This document shows, one piece after another, positions 40,057 through 51,781 of a stretch of 64,000 bases of DNA (its first letter is position 1; each line of letters opens with the position of its first letter). Source of the DNA: Candidatus Vesicomyosocius okutanii (GTDB lineage Bacteria; Pseudomonadota; Gammaproteobacteria; PS1; Pseudothioglobaceae); assembly GCF_000010405.1 (NCBI RefSeq), contig NC_009465.1:186001-250000 (forward strand). Reading direction: 5' to 3'. A model generated the notes under the pieces. The model had not been told where the DNA came from. It saw only the letters and a program-made list of their open reading frames with translations, and ran no database searches. The position numbers and the translations under genes were made by a program.

Positions 40057-40235
40057 ATATAATTATGTTCATTATTAAATGAAGTATTTTATAACTTTTT
40101 TTAGAAAAGGAATATGGTTAAAATTTAATGTTTTAATTTCTATAAATAAATATTTTAGATAAACTGTCTTTTTTACTTTTGAATAATATAAATTTATTTT
40201 ACTATATTTAAGTTTAAACACAGCATGATCTTGTT

Positions 40236-40721
40236 ATGAGAATTAAATTATTAATTACTGGTGGTACAATTGATAAAGTTTATGACGAGTTGATTGGTCA
40301 GTTAGTGTTTCAACGAACCTATCTCATTGATATGCTTAATCGGTCTAGGTCGATGGTTGATACTTTATCTGAGGTGTTGTTTTTAAAAGATAGTTTAGAT
40401 ATGAGCGATATTGATCGAGCGTTGATTGTGAAAAAGTGTCAGGAAAGTGACACAAGCCATATTTTAATCACTCATGGTACTGATTCTATGATTAGAACTG
40501 CAAAATTATTAGCCAAAGAGATTAATAATAAAACTATTGTTTTGTTTGGATCCATGATCCCTTATTCTATTAATTGTTCTGATGCACTGTTTAATTTAGG
40601 CGTAGCTTTAAGTGCAGTACAAATCAAAGAATATGGTGTTTATATTACTATGAATGGGCAAGTGTTTGATTTTGACAAGGTAGAAAAAAACAAAGAGATA
40701 GGTATTTTTACATTGCTATAG
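40236..40721 (+). CDS. short asparaginase-like protein
   Basis: 161 residues covering only the N-terminal domain of L-asparaginase: L-L-I-T-G-G-T-I-D-K (first catalytic Thr) at residues 5-14 and L-I-T-H-G-T-D-S-M (second Thr and Asp) near 77-85. Full asparaginases have about 330 residues. The end V-E-K-N-K-E-I-G-I-F looks like a proper terminus, so this appears to be a known single-domain subfamily, not a truncation. Activity is unknown. Confidence 0.8.
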   Translation: MRIKLLITGGTIDKVYDELIGQLVFQRTYLIDMLNRSRSMVDTLSEVLFLKDSLDMSDIDRALIVKKCQESDTSHILITHGTDSMIRTAKLLAKEINNKTIVLFGSMIPYSINCSDALFNLGVALSAVQIKEYGVYITMNGQVFDFDKVEKNKEIGIFTLL

Positions 40722-41076
40722 TACTTCGAATGTAATCAATGGTATTTGTTTTATCGTATATTCAGATGACTACTTTTAGCTAATTATGTGAATAAATTCA
40801 TGTAAGTACTTTTTTGGTAACGTCAAATCATTTTTTAAATATACTTAGTCCTGTTGGACTAACTTTATGTTTAATTGTTTAATTGAATAACTAGAAAACG
40901 CATTAACATAAATAATAAGAATATACATTATTAAAATTTACGTAACTTTTTAAGTACATATTTTTTCTTATATTTTTAATATAGCTTTGTATCAATATCA
41001 ATAAATAACTCATTTGTAAAAATAAGTTATAATTTCTTAAGGTCGGTGTTATATTGAGAATGCATCGATAAGTATA
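40722..41076. other. 355 bp gap, no gene seen
   Basis: AT-rich, stops in all frames. The yhdP-like promoter should lie at its right end. No other structure identified. Confidence 0.4.
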
Positions 41077-43551
41077 ATGATGATTAAAAGAACACTTTTG
41101 GGCGGTACTAAAGTATTAAAAATAAGCACTTGGGTTAGTGTTATTTTTTCGCTCATTATTGTACTAATAGTAGTACTTTTTGTAACATTTCCAATATTAT
41201 TAAAAGCGCCGATTGAAAACCAATTGTCAAGTTTAACTGGTCTTGATGTTCGGTTATCTAAAATTACATTTTATTTTGAAAATATAGGAATCGCCTTACA
41301 AGTACATGATATTGCTATCTTATCAAATAAAAATCAGCAGAAAGTAGCTATTATTAAGAAATTATCTTGGCATGTGAATTTATTAAATTTATTTGATAAT
41401 ATTTATCATTCTAGCAAAATTTATATTGATACTTTAATGCTTTTTTCTAATTCTGGTAATGTTAACATAAATAATATTAACAATATAGTCTCACTTGATA
41501 TGTTAGAAAAGCTATATTTCTTTGAATCTTTACATGTCAATAAAATAATTATTAAGCATGCAATTAAAATTACGCCTTTGACTCTTAAAAGGGATGGAGT
41601 ACAGTTCTTATTGACAATTCCTAGACAGGATCTTGTAACTAAATATTTTAATGTTACATTTTCTTTATCTAATGTTCAAGTAAGTCGTGATGGTTGTTTA
41701 ACACTGCCAATTACTGTGATTAATAATGACTTTAAACTTGTATTAGGCCTTAAGCTATATAACCAGAAAAATGATGATTTTATCCAGATTACTGGTCTTA
41801 TCAAACGTATGAATGTAGTTAAAATTAGTGATTATTTACCTGTAGTATTAATAGGTAGTGCGACTTATCAATGGATCAAACAAGCATTTCAATCAGGTAC
41901 GATAGATAATATTAATATTGATATTAAGAAGAATCTTTCAAAGGAGTTGCCAGCAAAGATAAAAATTAATGCACACTTAACTAATACCGAGCTATTGTTT
42001 AATGCTGATTGGCACAATCTTAAACAGTTAGATGCAAATATTTATATTGACGATAAGCAAATTACAGTTACAGTCAATCACACTATGTTAAATGAAATGT
42101 TTTTGCAAGATATCAAAGTTCAAATGCTGGATATGAGTAAAGATAAATTAGAAGTTAGTGTGGTTGGTAAAATTAACAGCTATAGCGAAGTGTTGACTCG
42201 GTTTTTAAAAGAGGTACCACTAGATAGTAACTTGAATAATATACTAAACTATTTTAGTTTATCTGGTAAGGTAATTGCTGATGTGGAGTTAACAATACCA
42301 CTAAATAAAACAGACCTGACATTAGATATTGATTTGAATATTGAAGACAATCATTTGACCATATTGGGCGGTGCAATTGTTATTAAGAACTATAATGCAC
42401 ATTTAGTATTACATAATAATCAAATTATTTCATATGGTATGGGTAATATTCGAGGTAAGTCGTTTAATATTCATATCAATTCTAATAATCAAGATAGCGG
42501 TTTAGATGTATTATTTGCGGTAGTACTTACCAATAGTAGTGATAATTTTGAGTTTCACTTAGCTAAATATTTAAATCAATCATGGCAGGTAAATATTAAG
42601 TCTGATGCATTAAAAACTGATGCAAAGATTATACTAAATGATGGCGTTTTGCCTGAAGTAAAATTAACAAATCTTCAAGTAACAGGACTAGATAAGATAA
42701 AAGGTAATTGGGATATTAGGGTAAATGATATCCCTAGTATGCATTTAAGTGTACAAGACATACAAATAGGTGAAAAGAAGCTACCTAATTTTCATGCCAC
42801 GCTTGAATCACAAGACAAAATGCTAAAAATTATTAATTTAGAATTTTCAGGTGTTGGTTTTGGTGCTCAAAATCTGAGTTTTAATGGTGTTTGGATTAAT
42901 GGCAGAACTAAGCTTTTTGCTAAAGTAAAAGGTAATAAATTGAGTGAATTTCTTGATAAACTAAATATTAAAGAGAAGGTTCGTGGTGGTCAATTTGAGT
43001 TTGATGTGCGTCTATTCTGTAATTGTGCTCCGTGGAACATGAGTTCTGAAGATATTAGTGGTTTGATTAAAGTTAAAGTTAAAGAGGGTGTATTTACTAA
43101 TGAAGACCCTAATATTGGTTTAGTTTTATCATTACTGAATATTAAATCCATTGCTAAGCGTTTGGAACTAAATATTACTGATTTAATTAGTAAAGGGTTT
43201 GCTTATGATACAATTGATGCACAAATTTATATTAACAATTCTATGGCGACTATTGTTCATTTTGAACTTAATTCAAGCTCAAGTATAATTACCTTAACAG
43301 GTTCAAGTAAATTCGTTGAACAAACCTATCATTTAGAGGCAAAGGTATTACCTGCTATTAGTGATGCCGTACCGATTGCTACTTATTTAGCTGGCGGTGG
43401 CTTAGCAGGTTTAGGAGTTTGGTTAACAGATAAGATGTTATTTAAAGGAGAACTGATTAATAATATTGTTGATAAAGTTGTTGAATTTAAATATAAAATA
43501 ACAGGTCCATGGAATAAGCCTGTTATTGAGAAGATATCAACTGTACTATGA
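41077..43551 (+). CDS. YhdP-like AsmA-family protein, shortened
   Basis: An 824-residue membrane-anchored protein with one N-terminal transmembrane segment (about residues 16-42), then a long beta-rich region. The C-terminal part has the AsmA/YhdP pattern: G-V-F-T-N-E-D-P-N-I-G-L-V-L-S-L-L-N, A-Y-D-T-I, V-L-P-A-I-S-D-A-V-P-I-A and G-P-W-N-K-P-V-I. YhdP of E. coli is about 1266 residues and lies before tldD, as here. YhdP relatives move phospholipid between membranes. The loss of ~440 residues looks internal. Overlaps tldD by 4 bases. Confidence 0.8.
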   Translation: MMIKRTLLGGTKVLKISTWVSVIFSLIIVLIVVLFVTFPILLKAPIENQLSSLTGLDVRLSKITFYFENIGIALQVHDIAILSNKNQQKVAIIKKLSWHVNLLNLFDNIYHSSKIYIDTLMLFSNSGNVNINNINNIVSLDMLEKLYFFESLHVNKIIIKHAIKITPLTLKRDGVQFLLTIPRQDLVTKYFNVTFSLSNVQVSRDGCLTLPITVINNDFKLVLGLKLYNQKNDDFIQITGLIKRMNVVKISDYLPVVLIGSATYQWIKQAFQSGTIDNINIDIKKNLSKELPAKIKINAHLTNTELLFNADWHNLKQLDANIYIDDKQITVTVNHTMLNEMFLQDIKVQMLDMSKDKLEVSVVGKINSYSEVLTRFLKEVPLDSNLNNILNYFSLSGKVIADVELTIPLNKTDLTLDIDLNIEDNHLTILGGAIVIKNYNAHLVLHNNQIISYGMGNIRGKSFNIHINSNNQDSGLDVLFAVVLTNSSDNFEFHLAKYLNQSWQVNIKSDALKTDAKIILNDGVLPEVKLTNLQVTGLDKIKGNWDIRVNDIPSMHLSVQDIQIGEKKLPNFHATLESQDKMLKIINLEFSGVGFGAQNLSFNGVWINGRTKLFAKVKGNKLSEFLDKLNIKEKVRGGQFEFDVRLFCNCAPWNMSSEDISGLIKVKVKEGVFTNEDPNIGLVLSLLNIKSIAKRLELNITDLISKGFAYDTIDAQIYINNSMATIVHFELNSSSSIITLTGSSKFVEQTYHLEAKVLPAISDAVPIATYLAGGGLAGLGVWLTDKMLFKGELINNIVDKVVEFKYKITGPWNKPVIEKISTVL

Positions 43552-44975
43552 TTGAACAACTATTGGATGATCACCATTTAAATCAAGAAATAATAACCAC
43601 TTTATTATCCTCTTTAGCAGTTAAAGGTACTGATTATGCAGATTTATATTTTCAACATTCAGCGGTTGAATCTTGGTTTTTGGAAGAAAGTATTGTTAAG
43701 TCTGGTACCTACCATATCAGCCATGGCGTAGGTGCTAGAGCTGTAAGTTTTGATCAAACTGGTTTTGCTTATTCAGATGATTTAAACCTAAGGTCGATTG
43801 AAAAAGCTATTAATTTTGCCAAGGGTGTATCAATGTATCAGACTGCTGTAGGAAAAATTCAGGATTTTCAACCTATTCCACAAGTTGCTAAATATAGTGG
43901 TTTGAACCCACTTAATAGTTTCAGTTCACAAGAAAAGGTTGATTTTTTAAATAGAATTGATAAGATTGCTAGAAAGGAGTCTAAGGTTACACAAGTTAGT
44001 GCTTCTATTTCTGGTGGGTTTAGTGAGGTATTAATTACTTCAACTGATGGTGTATTTGCTAAAGATTATCGCCCAATGGTACGTGTTAGTGTAAATGTTA
44101 TTGTTGAGTGCAATGGTAGAATTGAATCTGCCTCAAGCGGTGGTGGTGGTCGGTATGATTATCAATACTTTGTTAATCACGCTTTGGATGAAATTTATGT
44201 TAATGAAGCTATTAGACAGGCATTATTAGCGCTGGAGTCAAAGAATGCACCTGCTGGAAGCATGCCAGTGATACTGGGTTCTGGCTGGCCAGGGGTATTG
44301 TTGCATGAGGCTATTGGTCATGGCTTAGAAGGTGATTTTAATCGTAAAAAATCATCAGTATTTACTAATAGAATTGGTGAGCAAGTCGCCAGTGATAAAT
44401 GCACTATTGTTGATAATGGAACTTTGGCAAATAGACGTGGTAGCTTGACAATTGATGATGAAGGTACACCAACACAAAACACTTTATTGATCGAAAATGG
44501 TATTTTAAAAGGCTATCTATTTGATAAAATTAATGCTAAATTAATGGATACTGTATCAACAGGTAATGGTAGACGTGAGTCTTATGCTCATATTCCCATG
44601 CCAAGAATGACTAATACTTATATGTTAAATGGACAAGATTCTTTAGATGATATGATTGCTTCTGTTGATTATGGTATTTATGCTATTAATTTTGATGGTG
44701 GTCAAGTTGATATTACTTCAGGTAAATTTGTTTTTAGTGCTAATGAGGCTTATCTAATTAAAAATGGAAAAATTATGCACCCTGTTAAAGGAGTGACATT
44801 GATAGGTTCTGGCGATAAGGTATTAAAAAAAATATCTATGGTGGCGAATGATTTAAAACTTGATAATGGTGTTGGTATATGCGGCAAGGATGGCCAAAAC
44901 GTACCTGTTGGAGTGGGTCAACCTAGTCTAAAAATAGACCAGTTGACAGTAGGTGGCACTGAGGTTAATGTATAA
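43548..44975 (+). CDS. tldD: metalloprotease TldD
   Basis: Zinc protease subunit that works with TldE (PmbA) on peptides such as microcin precursors and CcdA in E. coli. 475 residues with H-E-A-I-G-H-G-L-E-G-D (HExxxH, near residue 254) and the later G-K-D-G-Q-N-V-P-V-G-V-G-Q-P. No tldE is in the window. Joined to the YhdP-like gene as in E. coli. Confidence 0.94.
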   Translation: MIEQLLDDHHLNQEIITTLLSSLAVKGTDYADLYFQHSAVESWFLEESIVKSGTYHISHGVGARAVSFDQTGFAYSDDLNLRSIEKAINFAKGVSMYQTAVGKIQDFQPIPQVAKYSGLNPLNSFSSQEKVDFLNRIDKIARKESKVTQVSASISGGFSEVLITSTDGVFAKDYRPMVRVSVNVIVECNGRIESASSGGGGRYDYQYFVNHALDEIYVNEAIRQALLALESKNAPAGSMPVILGSGWPGVLLHEAIGHGLEGDFNRKKSSVFTNRIGEQVASDKCTIVDNGTLANRRGSLTIDDEGTPTQNTLLIENGILKGYLFDKINAKLMDTVSTGNGRRESYAHIPMPRMTNTYMLNGQDSLDDMIASVDYGIYAINFDGGQVDITSGKFVFSANEAYLIKNGKIMHPVKGVTLIGSGDKVLKKISMVANDLKLDNGVGICGKDGQNVPVGVGQPSLKIDQLTVGGTEVNV

Positions 44976-45071
44976 TCTAACCTCTAAAAATGTATTTGGG
45001 GTTATAGGTAAGTTTGTCAATTTAATTAGATATAATATTCAGAAGTCTATTTTTTAGTTGGGAGAAATTAG

Positions 45072-45428
45072 GTGTTAGAAAATTATTTACCTATTGTTGT
45101 ATTTATATTTTTAGGACTTTTTTTTGGTATTGGGCCAATGTTAATTGGCTATTTACTAGGTCCGAGTAAACCAAATGAAGAAAAAAATACTCAATTTGAG
45201 TGTGGTTTTCCTGCCTTTAATGATTCGCGTACGTATTTTAATATACGTTATTATTTAGTAGCTATTCTATTTATTTTGTTTGATTTAGAAGTTGCCTTTG
45301 TTTTTCCGTGGGCGGTAGTTCAGTCCCAACTTGGTTGGTTTGGTTTTGTTGTAATGAGCATTTTCTTATTTTTATTGATAGTGGGTTTTGTTTTTGAGTG
45401 GAAAAACGGTGCACTTGAATGGGAATAA
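45072..45428 (+). CDS. nuoA: NADH-quinone oxidoreductase subunit A
   Basis: First gene of the complex I operon. 118 residues with three transmembrane helices, the E-C-G-F-P-A-F loop, and F-D-L-E-V-A-F-V-F-P-W, both NuoA hallmarks. The start is GTG at 45072 after GGGAG. TATAAT at 45031-45036 may be its -10 box, with no good -35. Confidence 0.96.
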   Translation: MLENYLPIVVFIFLGLFFGIGPMLIGYLLGPSKPNEEKNTQFECGFPAFNDSRTYFNIRYYLVAILFILFDLEVAFVFPWAVVQSQLGWFGFVVMSIFLFLLIVGFVFEWKNGALEWE

Positions 45429-45431
45429 CTA

Positions 45432-45911
45432 ATGGCAATTGAGGGTTTAATAAAACAAGGTTTTGTAACCATGTCGCTTGACAGAGTTATTAATTGGGCA
45501 CGAACAGGTTCGCTTTGGCCAATGACTTTTGGCTTGGCTTGTTGCGCGGTAGAGATGATGGAAGCAGGTTCTTCTCGTTATGATTTAGATCGTTTTGGTA
45601 TTGTTTTTAGGCCTACACCACGTCAATCAGATTTAATGATTGTAGCAGGAACACTTACCAATAAAATGGCTCCAGCTTTACGCAAAGTTTATGACCAAAT
45701 GCCTGAGCCAAAGTGGGTTATTTCTATGGGGTCATGTGCGAATGGCGGTGGTTATTATCATTACTCTTATGCAGTTATTAGAGGTTGTGATCGTATTGTT
45801 CCAGTTGATATTTATGTTCCAGGTTGTCCTCCAACGGCAGAAGCATTGCTATACGGCATTATGCAATTGCAAGATAAAATTCGACGTACTAACACTATTG
45901 CGAGAACATAA
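45432..45911 (+). CDS. nuoB: NADH-quinone oxidoreductase subunit B
   Basis: Carries cluster N2, the last [4Fe-4S] before quinone. Ligands visible: the tandem Cys in A-C-C-A-V-E-M-M, Cys in G-S-C-A-N-G-G and Cys in V-P-G-C-P-P. 159 residues. Overlaps nuoC by one base. Confidence 0.97.
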   Translation: MAIEGLIKQGFVTMSLDRVINWARTGSLWPMTFGLACCAVEMMEAGSSRYDLDRFGIVFRPTPRQSDLMIVAGTLTNKMAPALRKVYDQMPEPKWVISMGSCANGGGYYHYSYAVIRGCDRIVPVDIYVPGCPPTAEALLYGIMQLQDKIRRTNTIART

Positions 45912-46525
45912 TGCAAGATTTAAAGACATCATTAGTTGAGGTTTTTGGAAAGACCAATTTGGTTGAATCTTTTGATGAGTTAACTTTAACAGTTGGTTCT
46001 CAGAATATTATTAAAACCTGTTTAAAATTAAGAGATTTTTTCTCTTTTGACACGTTAATAGATTTATGTGGTGTTGATTATTTAACTTATGGACAATCAG
46101 ATTGGAATGGCAATGCTAGTGCTTCTGGTTTTTCTAGAGGACGTAGTCATCAAGGGTTAAAAGATATACATGAAGAGCGTTTTGCTGTGGTATATCATTT
46201 GTTATCTGTCAGTAAAAACAAACGTATTAGAGTAAAATCATTTGTTGATGAAGTGGAGCCTATTATCAAGTCAGTCACTGATATTTGGGCATCTGCTGAT
46301 TGGTATGAACGAGAGGCCTTTGATTTAATGGGTATCTTGTTTGAAAATCATACAGATTTACGTCGAATTTTGACTGATTATGGCTTTACAGGTCATCCAT
46401 TACGTAAAGATTTTCCCATGATTGGTGAAGTTGAAATGCGTTATGATGAGGATTTGTGTCGGGTGATTTATGAAAAAGTAAGCATTGAACCAAATGTTAA
46501 TGTGCCAAGAGTAATTAGGAAATAA
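45911..46525 (+). CDS. nuoC: NADH-quinone oxidoreductase subunit C
   Basis: Peripheral-arm subunit, 204 residues, separate from NuoD (E. coli has a NuoCD fusion). Shows C-G-V-D-Y-L-x-[13 protein letters not shown][15 protein letters not shown] and L-R-K-D-F-P. Confidence 0.96.
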
Positions 46526-46526
46526 A

Positions 46527-47780
46527 ATGTCTGAAATTCGTAATTATACTCTTAATTTTGGTCCTCAACATCCTGCAGCCCATGGTGTACTACGCCTTAT
46601 TTTGGAAATTGATGGTGAGGTTATTGAGCGGGCTGACCCGCATATTGGCTTGTTACACCGTGGTACAGAAAAATTGGTAGAATCTAAACCATATAATCAA
46701 TCAATTGGTTACATGGATAGGCTTGATTATGTTTCAATGATGTGCAATGAACATGCTTATGTGATGGCAATTGAAGCTATGTTGAATTTAAAAGTACCTA
46801 AACGTGCCCAGTACATTCGAGTAATGTTTGACGAAATTACTAGAATTCTTAATCATTTGATGTGGTTAGGCACACATGGACTTGATGTTGGGGCTATGAG
46901 TATTTTTTTATATGCATTTCGTGAACGTGAAAAATTGATTGATTGTTATGAGGCAGTATCAGGTTCACGCATGCATGCAACTTATTATCGTCCAGGTGGT
47001 GTTTATCGAGATTTGCCAGATAAAATGCCTCAGTATCTAGCCTCAGATTTTCGAACAAGTAAAGAGTTAGAAACTATGAACGAAAATCGTCAAGGCTCAT
47101 TATTAGATTTTATTGCTGATTTTGTTAAAGAATTTCCTAAAAGCATTAAGCAATATGATGATCTATTAACTGATAATCGTATTTGGAAACAGCGTTTGGT
47201 GAATATTGGCGTTGTTTCTGCGAATCGTGCTAAACAGTTAGGATTTACAGGTCCTATGCTTAGAGGTTCTGGTGTGGAGTGGGATTTGAGAAAAAATCAA
47301 CCTTATGCAGTTTATGATCAATTAAAGTTTGATATACCAGTAGGTATGACAGGTGATAGTTATGATCGCTACTTAGTGCGTATGGAAGAAATGCGTCAAT
47401 CAAATTATATTATTAAACAATGTGTTAAGTGGTTACGAGAAAATCCAGGTGCAGTGATGAGTGATGATCATAAGGTATCACAACCCAAACGTACTAATAT
47501 GAAAAATGATATGGAATCTTTAATTCATCACTTTAAGTTATTTACTGAAGGTTATTGTTTGCCAGAGGGCGAAGTTTATCGTGCTGTTGAGCACCCAAAG
47601 GGTGAATTTGGGGTGTATCTTATTTCTGATGGAGCTAATAAGCCTTATAGAGTTAAAATTAGAGCGCCTGGTTTCTCTCATTTAGCTGCTATGAATGAAA
47701 TGACAAGAGGACATATGTTGTCAGATGTTGTGACTATTATTGGCACACAAGATGTTGTATTTGGTGAAATAGATAGATGA
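46527..47780 (+). CDS. nuoD: NADH-quinone oxidoreductase subunit D
   Basis: 49-kDa subunit forming the quinone site with NuoB. 417 residues: [14 protein letters not shown] near the start, [11 protein letters not shown], and F-G-E-I-D-R at the end. Overlaps nuoE by 4 bases. Confidence 0.97.
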
Positions 47781-48250
47781 TTTCAATTAGAGCAAAAAAT
47801 CAAATTGATGTTTGGATTGCAAAATATCCAAAAGACAGACAAAGTTCCGCTGTTATGCAAGCTTTAAAAATTGTTCAAGCAGAAAATAAAAATATATTAA
47901 GTGCTAGTATTATCCAAGAAGTTGCTGATTATTTAGATATGCCAGATATTGTTGTTCAAGAAGTAGCGACTTTTTATGAAAATTACAATTATAAAAAAGT
48001 TGGCAAGTATGTAATTCGTTTTTGTCATAATATTTCATGTATGTTAAATGGTGCTGATGATTTAATTAAGCATTTAGAAAATAAATTGGGTGTTAAAACA
48101 GGTGAAGTAACCTTAGATGGTTTAATCAGTGTTAAAAAAGTTGAGTGTTTGGGGGCTTGTGTGGGTGCTCCAATGTTTCAAATTAATGAAAAGTATTTTG
48201 AAAACCTTACTATTGATAAGATTGATAAGATTGTGGATAATCTTAAATGA
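47777..48250 (+). CDS. nuoE: NADH-quinone oxidoreductase subunit E
   Basis: 24-kDa thioredoxin-like subunit holding a 2Fe-2S cluster. 157 residues; ligands are two Cys in C-H-N-I-S-C and two in C-L-G-A-C. Overlaps nuoF by 4 bases. Confidence 0.96.
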
Positions 48251-49515
48251 ACGAAGTTTGTTTTAAAAATTTGAAAAAAGATCAATGTTGGTCACTTAAA
48301 ATTTATGAGGCTAGTGGTGGTTATTCATCATGGCGTAAAATCCTTAAAGGTGAATTGACACCTGAGCAAATCATTGATGAATTAAAGTTGTCAGGTTTGC
48401 GTGGTCGTGGTGGTGCTGGATTTCCTACTGGACTTAAATGGAGTTTTATGCCACGTCATTCTGATGGACAAAAATACGTAGTTTGTAATTCAGATGAAGG
48501 AGAACCAGGCACTTGTAAAGATAGAGATATTTTAAGATTTAATCCTCATGCAGTAATTGAAGGTATGGCAATTGGTGGTTTTGTTATGAATGCTAGTGTT
48601 GGTTATAACTATATTCGTGGGGAATTTATGGAGCCATTCAAGCGTTTTGAGAGTGCGTTAGAAGAGGCTTACAAGGCAGGATTGTTAGGTCAAAATATCA
48701 ATAACAGTTCGATTAATTTTGATTTATATACACACCTAGGTGCAGGTGCTTATATTTGTGGTGAAGAAACTGCTTTATTAGAATCCATTGAAGGTAAAAA
48801 AGGTCAGCCTAGATTTAAGCCACCATTTCCTGCTAATGTAGGGTTATTTGGTAAACCTACTACGATTAATAATACTGAAAGTTTTGCAAGCGTGCCTGAA
48901 ATTTTAAGATGTGGTGGTCAATGGTTTGCAGATATTGGTGTGGAAAACTCTGGAGGTTGTAAGTTATTTTCAGTCTCAGGACATGTTACAAATCCAGCAA
49001 ATTTTGAAGTACCTATGGGCATATCTTTCAAAGATTTACTTGAGATGGCAGGTGGTATGCGTGACGGCGCTAAGTTAAAAGCCGTGATTCCAGGTGGTTC
49101 ATCAACCCCGGTATTAACTGCAGAAATTGTAATGAATATGACTATGGATTATGATGGTATTGAAAAAGCAGGTTCAATGCTTGGTGCAGGTTCAGTGATT
49201 GTTATGAATGAATCAACTTGCATGGTAGAAGTATTAACAAGGTTGGCGCATTTCTATTATGATGAATCTTGCGGACAATGCACTCCTTGTCGTGAAGGAA
49301 CAGGTTGGTTGTATAGAGTATTAAAGCGTATTATTGATGGTAATGGTAGGCAGGGAGATATTGACTTATTATTAAGTGTACAAAATAAAATTATGGGTAA
49401 TACTATTTGTGCATTAGGTGACGCTGCAGCAATGCCTGTTGAGAGTTTTTTACGTAATTTCCGTGAGGAATTTGAGTATTATATTAAATATAGAAAGTCT
49501 ATGGTTAAGGGATAA
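48247..49515 (+). CDS. nuoF: NADH-quinone oxidoreductase subunit F
   Basis: 51-kDa NADH-binding flavoprotein, 422 residues. NADH/FMN binding at [15 protein letters not shown] and [13 protein letters not shown]; [4Fe-4S] at [12 protein letters not shown] with a later Cys in N-T-I-C-A-L. Confidence 0.97.
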   Translation: MNEVCFKNLKKDQCWSLKIYEASGGYSSWRKILKGELTPEQIIDELKLSGLRGRGGAGFPTGLKWSFMPRHSDGQKYVVCNSDEGEPGTCKDRDILRFNPHAVIEGMAIGGFVMNASVGYNYIRGEFMEPFKRFESALEEAYKAGLLGQNINNSSINFDLYTHLGAGAYICGEETALLESIEGKKGQPRFKPPFPANVGLFGKPTTINNTESFASVPEILRCGGQWFADIGVENSGGCKLFSVSGHVTNPANFEVPMGISFKDLLEMAGGMRDGAKLKAVIPGGSSTPVLTAEIVMNMTMDYDGIEKAGSMLGAGSVIVMNESTCMVEVLTRLAHFYYDESCGQCTPCREGTGWLYRVLKRIIDGNGRQGDIDLLLSVQNKIMGNTICALGDAAAMPVESFLRNFREEFEYYIKYRKSMVKG

Positions 49516-49519
49516 TTCG

Positions 49520-51781
49520 ATGACTGATATTGAAATTAATATTAACGGTAATATTGTGAGTGCTAAAGCAGGTGAAATGCTAATCGTTGTCACTGATAGA
49601 GAAAATATTAGTGTGCCAAGATTTTGTTATCATAAAAAACTCTCAGTAGTTTCTTCTTGTCGGATATGTTTGGTGGATGTTGAGGGTGTTCTTAAGCCGC
49701 AACCAGCTTGTTCAACCCCAGTTATACAGGGTATGAAAGTTCAGACACAGAATGTAAAAACTAAGAATAGTCAGAAATCAGTTATGGAATTTTTACTTAT
49801 TAATCATCCGCTTGACTGTCCAATTTGTGATCAAGGTGGTGAGTGTGAATTACAAGATATGGCTGTTGAATATGGTTCAGATATTTCTTCTTTTTCAGAA
49901 GGTAAACGCATTGTGACAGATAGTGATATTGGTGTGTTGATTCAAACAGATATGACACGTTGTATTCATTGTACACGTTGTGTACGTTTTGGTGTTGAAA
50001 TTGCTGGTATAATGGAAATGGGTGGAACTGGGCGAGGCGAGCATTTAAAGATTGAACCATTCTTAGAGCAAGGTATTCAGTCTGAATTATCAGGCAATAT
50101 GATTGATATTTGTCCAGTAGGAGCGCTTACTTCTAAGCCATTTAAATATGAGTTAAGATCATGGCAGATGAACTCAATTCCTAGTATCGCAAGGCATGAT
50201 TTAGTAGGTTCAAATCTATTTGTACAAACTTACAAGGGTAAGGTGAAACGGGTTGTATCTGCTGATAATGATTTGGTTAATGAAATTTGGATTTCTGATC
50301 GTGATCGCTTCTCGTATGAAAGTCTAACGCATGAGAATAGATTGTTAAAACCTCAAATTAAAGTACAAGGACGGTGGAATCAAGTAAGTTGGGAAGTGGC
50401 ATTGGATTATGCTGTAAAAGGACTTAATAGTCATATCTTGAATCATCAAAAAGCCGATCAATTAGGTGGTTTGGTATCAAATACAGCGACTATGGAAGAG
50501 TTTTATTTATTTAAAAAGATTCTAACAGAAGTTGGTTGTGACAATATTGACTATCGTTTAAATGTTAAAAACTTAGATAATACTATTATACTTGATTCCA
50601 ATATCAAACTAGATGCACTAGAAAAGATAGATTATGCTTTAATTATAGGGACTAATATTCGATTAGAACAACCAATGATTAATCATCGTTTACGTAAAGC
50701 TACAAAAAAAGGTGCAGATATCGATGTATTAAATGTAATGGTATTTGATTTTAATTATTCGCTTCATACTGAAAATATTATTGCACCAAATAAAATAGCA
50801 TTTACATTAGCAGGCGTTCTTAAGTCAATCATGATTGACAATGGTCAAGAATTACCTGACTACTTGATAGTTATTGATGTTAGTGAAGTGGCTAAAAATA
50901 TAGCTTATAAAGTGTTAAATTCTGATAGTTCAGTTATTATTTTAGGTGAACATATTATTAATAATGAAGACGCTTCTACTATTGCTAATTTAGTTACTAA
51001 AATTGCTCAAAGTACCAATAGTAGAACATTGAATTTGAGTATAACGGCAAATACTTTAGCAGCTAATTTAGTTGGGTGTGTGCCCCAAAACTCTGGTATG
51101 AATGTTAATACGATGTTTGTGTCTGATATGCGCGGCTTTATTTTGTTAGACATTTATCCACAGTACAATTTTCATCATTTAGGATCAGCTATTAAAGCTT
51201 TTGAAAAAGATAATACTTTTGTTATTTCTTTAAATAGTTTTAAAGACGATATCGTTGCTGGTTATTCAGATGTTATTTTGCCGATCGCTAGTATTTATGA
51301 AACATCAGGAACACATTTAAATATTAACAATGATATGCAATCCTATACAGCTGCAGTTAAAGCACCAAATGAGGTTAAACCTGCTTGGAAAGTTTTAAAA
51401 GTCATGGCTGATTTATTAGAATTACCAGGATTCAATTATGATGATTCTACTCAAGTTTTGGCTGAAATATCTTATCAATCACAGGTAATTCATACTCGTG
51501 ACATAAAGGATAACCTTGCCAGTCACCATAATGGTATTAGTATAATTTGGCAAAACTCGTCTTATAGCATTGACGCTGTATTAAGACACAGTGGAACATT
51601 ACAAAAAACCAAAATAGGACAGATAAATAACGCTTACATGAATCAAACAAGCGCTAAAACATTAAAAGTATCAGTTGGTGATAAATATTTAGGTGTAGTT
51701 GTGGTAATTACTGATGCAGTAGCAGATGATTGTGTATTTATTAATACTAATCAAACAGCTAATATTCAGGGACAAGCATAA
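49520..51781 (+). CDS. nuoG: NADH-quinone oxidoreductase subunit G
   Basis: 75-kDa iron-sulfur subunit, 753 residues from the ATG at 49520 (M-T-D-I-E-I); an upstream frame inside nuoF is rejected. The N-terminal region holds the 2Fe-2S (C-Y/H-K-K then C-R-I-C) and [4Fe-4S] clusters ([14 protein letters not shown] and [10 protein letters not shown]). The molybdopterin-like C-terminal domain is divergent. Overlaps nuoH by one base. Confidence 0.95.
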   Translation: MTDIEININGNIVSAKAGEMLIVVTDRENISVPRFCYHKKLSVVSSCRICLVDVEGVLKPQPACSTPVIQGMKVQTQNVKTKNSQKSVMEFLLINHPLDCPICDQGGECELQDMAVEYGSDISSFSEGKRIVTDSDIGVLIQTDMTRCIHCTRCVRFGVEIAGIMEMGGTGRGEHLKIEPFLEQGIQSELSGNMIDICPVGALTSKPFKYELRSWQMNSIPSIARHDLVGSNLFVQTYKGKVKRVVSADNDLVNEIWISDRDRFSYESLTHENRLLKPQIKVQGRWNQVSWEVALDYAVKGLNSHILNHQKADQLGGLVSNTATMEEFYLFKKILTEVGCDNIDYRLNVKNLDNTIILDSNIKLDALEKIDYALIIGTNIRLEQPMINHRLRKATKKGADIDVLNVMVFDFNYSLHTENIIAPNKIAFTLAGVLKSIMIDNGQELPDYLIVIDVSEVAKNIAYKVLNSDSSVIILGEHIINNEDASTIANLVTKIAQSTNSRTLNLSITANTLAANLVGCVPQNSGMNVNTMFVSDMRGFILLDIYPQYNFHHLGSAIKAFEKDNTFVISLNSFKDDIVAGYSDVILPIASIYETSGTHLNINNDMQSYTAAVKAPNEVKPAWKVLKVMADLLELPGFNYDDSTQVLAEISYQSQVIHTRDIKDNLASHHNGISIIWQNSSYSIDAVLRHSGTLQKTKIGQINNAYMNQTSAKTLKVSVGDKYLGVVVVITDAVADDCVFINTNQTANIQGQA

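Noticed and set aside
44943-44976. TTGACA and TATAAT upstream of nuoA as its promoter
   Set aside because: The boxes are 22 bases apart and the -35 lies inside tldD; the spacing is too long for sigma-70.
49418-49519. Longer nuoG starting inside nuoF
   Set aside because: The added residues come from an out-of-frame part of nuoF; M-T-D-I-E-I at 49520 fits the NuoG start.
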